Shown here one piece after another: positions 6,639-9,768 of a DNA stretch of 9,768 nucleotides. Within the stretch, counting starts at the first letter, position 1, and the number at the start of each line of letters is the position of its first letter. Position numbers and translations under genes: made by a program. The notes beneath the pieces are model-generated. The model was not told the origin of the DNA. It searched no databases and was given only the letters and a program-made list of their open reading frames with translations. Source of the stretch: Flavobacteriaceae bacterium (GTDB taxonomy: Bacteria; Bacteroidota; Bacteroidia; Flavobacteriales; Flavobacteriaceae). The DNA is taken from positions 1 through 9,768 of the forward strand of contig JAURFJ010000045.1 in assembly GCA_030834365.1 (NCBI GenBank). Direction: 5' to 3'.

Positions 6639-7199
6639 TTACTTTTTGGCCAATTTAGGGGCGATAAACATGGTCATTCGCTTACCCTCGAGCTGAGGCA
6701 TTTGCTCGACTTTTCCAAACTCTTCAAGCTCTTGCGCTAATCGAAGCAACAAGATTTCTCCTTGATCTTTATACACTATCGAACGCCCTTTGAAAAAGAC
6801 AAATGCCTTAAGCTTTGCGCCTTCTTTTAAAAATTTTTCAGCATGACGCTTTTTAAATTCGAAATCATGGTCGTCGGTTTGAGGACCAAATCGAATTTCT
6901 TTAATGATGACCTTGGTAGCCTTAGCTTTAATGACCTTTTCTCGCTTCTTCTGTTCGTAAAGAAACTTTTTGTAGTCAATAATCTTACAGACAGGTGGAA
7001 CAGCGTTCGGAGAGATCTCTACCAGATCAAGTTCTTGTTCTCTAGCTAGTTCCAACGCCTTTTGTACAGCATAAACTCCTACTTCAACGTTATCGCCAAC
7101 TAATCTGACTTCTTCTGCTTTGATGTCCCCATTAATGTTGTGGGGGTTCTCCATGCTGCGCCTAGGCTGCGGCTTGGTTCTTTTTCTGCGTATTGCTAT
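6639..7199 (-). CDS. infC: Translation initiation factor IF-3, probable AUA start
   Basis: IF3 binds the 30S subunit, prevents 50S joining, and checks the start codon and initiator tRNA. The IF3-N domain runs from ENPHNINGDIKAEEVRLVGDN through LDLVEISPNAVPPVCKIIDYKKFLYEQKK; the IF3-C domain begins near EIRFGPQTDDHD and ends EGKRMTMFIAPKLAKK. The first ATG (7154) would give 171 residues and remove the basic extension that normally precedes the conserved PHxIN segment. The frame stays open upstream and encodes AIRRKRTKPQPRRS before that ATG. The best start in the extension is ATA at 7197-7199 (186 residues). A TGA lies three codons further up, and no ATG, GTG or TTG occurs between. A non-canonical infC start is an established self-regulation device in E. 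coli (AUU). The product is certain; the start is inferred. Confidence 0.93.
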   Translation of the reverse strand: MAIRRKRTKPQPRRSMENPHNINGDIKAEEVRLVGDNVEVGVYAVQKALELAREQELDLVEISPNAVPPVCKIIDYKKFLYEQKKREKVIKAKATKVIIKEIRFGPQTDDHDFEFKKRHAEKFLKEGAKLKAFVFFKGRSIVYKDQGEILLLRLAQELEEFGKVEQMPQLEGKRMTMFIAPKLAKK

Positions 7200-7216
7200 G
7201 GTTAATCAAGTTTTGG

Positions 7217-9166
7217 TTACACTTCCTTAAAGGGCTTCACTGCCTTTGCAATGAGTTCGTTAATGTGCGAAGCAAACTCTTCTACACGCATACTGCCCAT
7301 ACTTTCACCACCGTGTTTGCGCACTGAAATAAGCCCTTCGGCCTCTTCTTGTTCGCCGATCACGATCATGAAAGGCACTTTTTTCATCTCTGCTTCTCGA
7401 ATCTTCTTTCCAACCGTCTCATTTCGAGCGTCAATGAGGGCGCGAATTTCGTGATTTTCTAGCGATTTTAAAACTTTTCGGGCATAATTTTCAAATCGTT
7501 CACTTACCGGTAGCACCTCGACCTGAATGGGTATGAGCCAAACCGGGAAGTTTCCGCCTGTGTGCTCTAGCAATAAGGCTATAAACCGCTCCAGGCTGCC
7601 AAAGGGTGCCCGGTGAATCATAACCGGTCTGTGGTACTCGTTATCACTACCCTTGTAGCTGAGATCAAAGCGTTCGGGTAGGTTGTAGTCAACCTGAATA
7701 GTTCCCAATTGCCATTTGCGGCCTAAGGCATCTTTAATCATAAAATCGAGCTTCGGTCCGTAGAATGCGGCCTCGCCCGATTCAATCACATAATTTAGGC
7801 CTTTGTTTTGAGCGGCTTTGATAATGGCAGCCTCCGCCTTGTCCCAGTTTTCTTTTACTCCGATGTACTTCTCTGGTTTTTCTAGATCACGCACACTCAC
7901 CTGAGCGGTAAAATCGTCGAAACCGAGCGAGCCTAGAACGTAAAGCGTTAGATCGATCACGTTTTCGAATTCAGAGAGAAGTTGGTCTTGGGTACAGAAA
8001 ATATGCGCGTCGTCTTGGGTGAATCCGCGCACACGGGTGAGTCCGTGAAGCTCTCCACTTTGCTCGTATCGGTAGACCGTTCCGAATTCTGCGAAACGCT
8101 TGGGCAGATCTTTGTAACTAAAGCGCGTGGCGTTATAGATTTCACAGTGATGCGGACAGTTCATTGGTTTAAGCAAGAATTCTTCGTCTTCTTTAGGGGT
8201 GCGAATAGGTTGAAAACTGTCTTCACCGTACTTCGCGTAGTGCCCTGAAGTGACATATAATTCTTTTTGCCCGATATGCGGAGATACAACCATCTCGTAA
8301 CCCGCTTTCTTTTGAGCGGCCTTTAGAAAGTTTTCTAGGCGTTCGCGCAATGCTGCTCCTTTTGGCAACCATAGCGGTAAGCCTTGCCCGACCTTTGCCG
8401 AGAAGGTGAACAGCTCTAATTCTTTACCTAGTTTTCGGTGATCGCGTTGCTTAGCTTCTTCAATACGCTCTAGGTATTCGGTGAGCTCTTTCTGTTTTGG
8501 AAACGAAATAGCGTAAACTCGAGTGAGCTGAGGCTTATTTTCGTCTCCACGCCAGTAGGCTCCGGCTATACTCATTACCTTAAAGGCCTTTACCCAGCCG
8601 GTGTGGGGCAGGTGACCTCCTCTGCAGAGATCGGTAAAGCTGCTATGGTCACAAAATGTAATGTCTCCGTCTGTAAGCCCTTCGATTAATTCTAATTTGT
8701 ATTCATTGTTCTGGGCCTTGTAGTGTGAAATGGCGTCTTTTTTGGCCACCGACCGCATGCTAAAGGCATGCTTTTCTCGGGCAATTTCTAGGGCTTTGTC
8801 TTCTATTGCCTTAAAGTCTTTGTCGCTAATGGTGTGCGCGCCGAAATCGACGTCGTAATAAAATCCATTTTCAATCGCCGGCCCTATGGTCAGTTTTATG
8901 CCGGGGTAGAGCTCTTCTAATGCCTGGGCCAAAATGTGCGCGCTAGAATGCCAAAAAGCCTTTTTTCCTTCGTCGTCATTCCAGGTGAATAAAACCAACG
9001 ATCCATCGGTGGTAAGCGGAGTAGAGAGCTCTACGGTCTTGCTGTTGAAACTAGCTGAAAGAACAACTCTAGCAAGGCCTTCGCTAATGGCGCTTGCTAC
9101 CTCGTGTGGAGTGACTCCTGATTCGAATGCCTTTACAGACCCGTCAGGAAGCGTGATTTTAATCAT
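7217..9166 (-). CDS. thrS: Threonyl-tRNA synthetase
   Basis: This enzyme charges tRNA-Thr with threonine and removes mischarged serine. The 649 residues are full length. In order, there is an N-terminal TGS domain (1-60), an editing domain with HSSAH (His73, His77) and CRGGH (Cys181, His185), and a class II catalytic core. The core's zinc ligands are Cys337 (MNCPHH), His388 (TQDDAHIF) and His518 (MIHRAPFGS), with the motif 2 segment RVRGFTQDD at 378-386. The C-terminal anticodon-binding domain starts near 541 (PVWLIPIQ). All key residues are present. It heads the thrS-infC-rpmI-rplT operon; the infC ATA candidate is 17 bases after its stop. Its leader from the predicted start site is only about 15 bases, so there is no room for a T-box or a folded operator like that of E. 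coli thrS. Confidence 0.98.
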   Translation of the reverse strand: MIKITLPDGSVKAFESGVTPHEVASAISEGLARVVLSASFNSKTVELSTPLTTDGSLVLFTWNDDEGKKAFWHSSAHILAQALEELYPGIKLTIGPAIENGFYYDVDFGAHTISDKDFKAIEDKALEIAREKHAFSMRSVAKKDAISHYKAQNNEYKLELIEGLTDGDITFCDHSSFTDLCRGGHLPHTGWVKAFKVMSIAGAYWRGDENKPQLTRVYAISFPKQKELTEYLERIEEAKQRDHRKLGKELELFTFSAKVGQGLPLWLPKGAALRERLENFLKAAQKKAGYEMVVSPHIGQKELYVTSGHYAKYGEDSFQPIRTPKEDEEFLLKPMNCPHHCEIYNATRFSYKDLPKRFAEFGTVYRYEQSGELHGLTRVRGFTQDDAHIFCTQDQLLSEFENVIDLTLYVLGSLGFDDFTAQVSVRDLEKPEKYIGVKENWDKAEAAIIKAAQNKGLNYVIESGEAAFYGPKLDFMIKDALGRKWQLGTIQVDYNLPERFDLSYKGSDNEYHRPVMIHRAPFGSLERFIALLLEHTGGNFPVWLIPIQVEVLPVSERFENYARKVLKSLENHEIRALIDARNETVGKKIREAEMKKVPFMIVIGEQEEAEGLISVRKHGGESMGSMRVEEFASHINELIAKAVKPFKEV

Positions 9167-9186
9167 GGCTTTTCTTTAATAAGTCG

Positions 9187-9217
9187 CAAAGATAGTTATC
9201 TGATGCGCTCACCCAAA
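9187..9217 (-). promoter_or_regulatory. Promoter of the thrS-infC-rpmI-rplT operon
   Basis: On the minus strand TTTG (9217-9214) and TATCTTTG (9194-9187) match the Bacteroidota -33 TTTG and -7 TAnnTTTG elements, with a 19-base spacer, close to ideal. The start of transcription would be near 9180-9183, leaving a leader of about 15 bases that carries a purine-rich AAAGAAAAG before the thrS ATG. This is the best promoter match in the window. Confidence 0.7.
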
Positions 9218-9231
9218 CTCTGTTTAATGCT

Positions 9232-9239
9232 TAATTTTG
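9232..9239 (+). promoter_or_regulatory. Candidate -7 box for the PAP2 gene
   Basis: TAATTTTG matches TAnnTTTG exactly and ends six bases before the PAP2 ATG. No TTG is found at the expected -33 distance. If real, transcription would start within a few bases of the ATG, giving a leaderless or nearly leaderless mRNA. It may also be a chance match in AT-rich sequence. Confidence 0.25.
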
Positions 9240-9245
9240 ATCCCA

Positions 9246-9768
9246 ATGACCCGCTCGTTTATACTTTCGCTCAAGCCCCTTTACCCCTTTTTATGGAGCG
9301 TTTTGGCCTTTACGCCTTTGGTGTTTTTCCCCAAGGGAAGTGTTTTTGAGCGCCTTAATCGACTGCATCATCCGTTTTTAGATCACCTCTTTAGCTGGAG
9401 TACCTATCTCGGAGATGCCTCATATGCCGTAGCGTTGCTGCTGTTCTTTTTGTACAAGAAGCCCTTAAAGTGGGCCTTTGGGTTTACCCTTGGTTTCGCC
9501 TTTCATGCCCTGTTTGTTCACCTATTTAAGCAGTGGCTAGCCCAAGGATTGCTTAGGCCTTACGGCTACTATTCGTCGCTTTCACAAACTGATCAATTTC
9601 ACTGGATTGAGGGGATTTCTATGAAGCTATTGAACAGCTTTCCGTCAGGTCATACCACCACAGCCTTCTTTTTTGCCAGCTTTTTTGCTTGTTATTTTTC
9701 TAACAAATTTGTGCACCTTGTGTTGCTCTTGTTGGCGTTTTTGGCGGGCATTTCAAGGGTATACCTGG
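9246..9768 (+). CDS. PAP2-family membrane phosphatase, partial
   Basis: PAP2 proteins are membrane phosphatases for lipid phosphates such as phosphatidic acid or undecaprenyl pyrophosphate. The 174 visible codons begin at an ATG (9246-9248); the frame upstream is closed by a TAA at 9225-9227, with one weaker TTG option at 9237. Motif 1 is Lys95 followed by Arg104-Pro105, motif 2 is PSGH at 133-136 with catalytic-site His136, and motif 3 begins with Ser170-Arg171 before the window ends, so its His and Asp are not seen. Hydrophobic segments lie at about 12-28, 57-70, 77-93, 137-152 and 155-170. Motif 1 has eight residues between Lys and Arg-Pro instead of the textbook six. The gene is divergent from thrS with 79 bases between. 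Substrate is not predictable. Confidence 0.88.
   Translation, partial: MTRSFILSLKPLYPFLWSVLAFTPLVFFPKGSVFERLNRLHHPFLDHLFSWSTYLGDASYAVALLLFFLYKKPLKWAFGFTLGFAFHALFVHLFKQWLAQGLLRPYGYYSSLSQTDQFHWIEGISMKLLNSFPSGHTTTAFFFASFFACYFSNKFVHLVLLLLAFLAGISRVYL

Noticed and set aside
9227..9360. An ATG at 9227 opening a frame of about 45 codons over the PAP2 start
   Set aside because: The frame stops early and shows no similarity to anything I know; the neighbouring frame carries clear PAP2 motifs.
1..9768. CRISPR arrays, insertion sequences, tRNA/rRNA genes, inteins or a novel defence-type gene cluster
   Set aside because: No repeated spaced units, terminal inverted repeats, transposase motifs or tRNA-like folds were seen, and every long frame is assigned to a core housekeeping family.

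Overview
The window is a stretch of core chromosome from a member of the Bacteroidota, most likely Flavobacteriales or a near relative. The evidence is the protein sequences (tRNA-guanine transglycosylase, AccA, DnaB, IF3 and ThrRS all read as flavobacterial-type proteins), the near absence of Shine-Dalgarno sequences before the genes, and several exact matches to the Bacteroidota promoter -7 box TAnnTTTG. I see no mobile element, CRISPR array, tRNA or rRNA, and no intergenic gap over about 90 bases.

Layout. On the left edge, the N-terminal 101 codons of a transketolase (thiamine-binding half) run leftwards off the window. Divergent from it is a rightward run of four genes: tgt (queuosine tRNA modification), an LptF/LptG-family permease (LPS export) overlapping tgt by one base, accA (carboxyltransferase alpha subunit, first step of fatty acid synthesis) with its own candidate promoter, and dnaB (replicative helicase) three bases after accA. 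dnaB converges with a leftward Cof-type HAD phosphatase. Further right is the classical translation operon thrS-infC-rpmI-rplT, transcribed leftwards from a near-consensus promoter at 9187-9217 and closed by a strong intrinsic terminator at 5920-5957. Divergent from thrS, a membrane PAP2-family phosphatase runs off the right edge.

The genes are housekeeping, and I found no new multi-gene system. The points that merit a second look are within the genes: an IF3 gene whose natural reading frame extends to a probable AUA start codon; a DnaB ending in a peptide (DDDMPF) that closely resembles the protein-docking tip of SSB; a TGT that has lost all three cysteines of its zinc site; a terminator whose U-tract abuts the HAD phosphatase start; a structured rpmI-rplT spacer that may be regulatory; and face-to-face promoter boxes between the transketolase and tgt genes.
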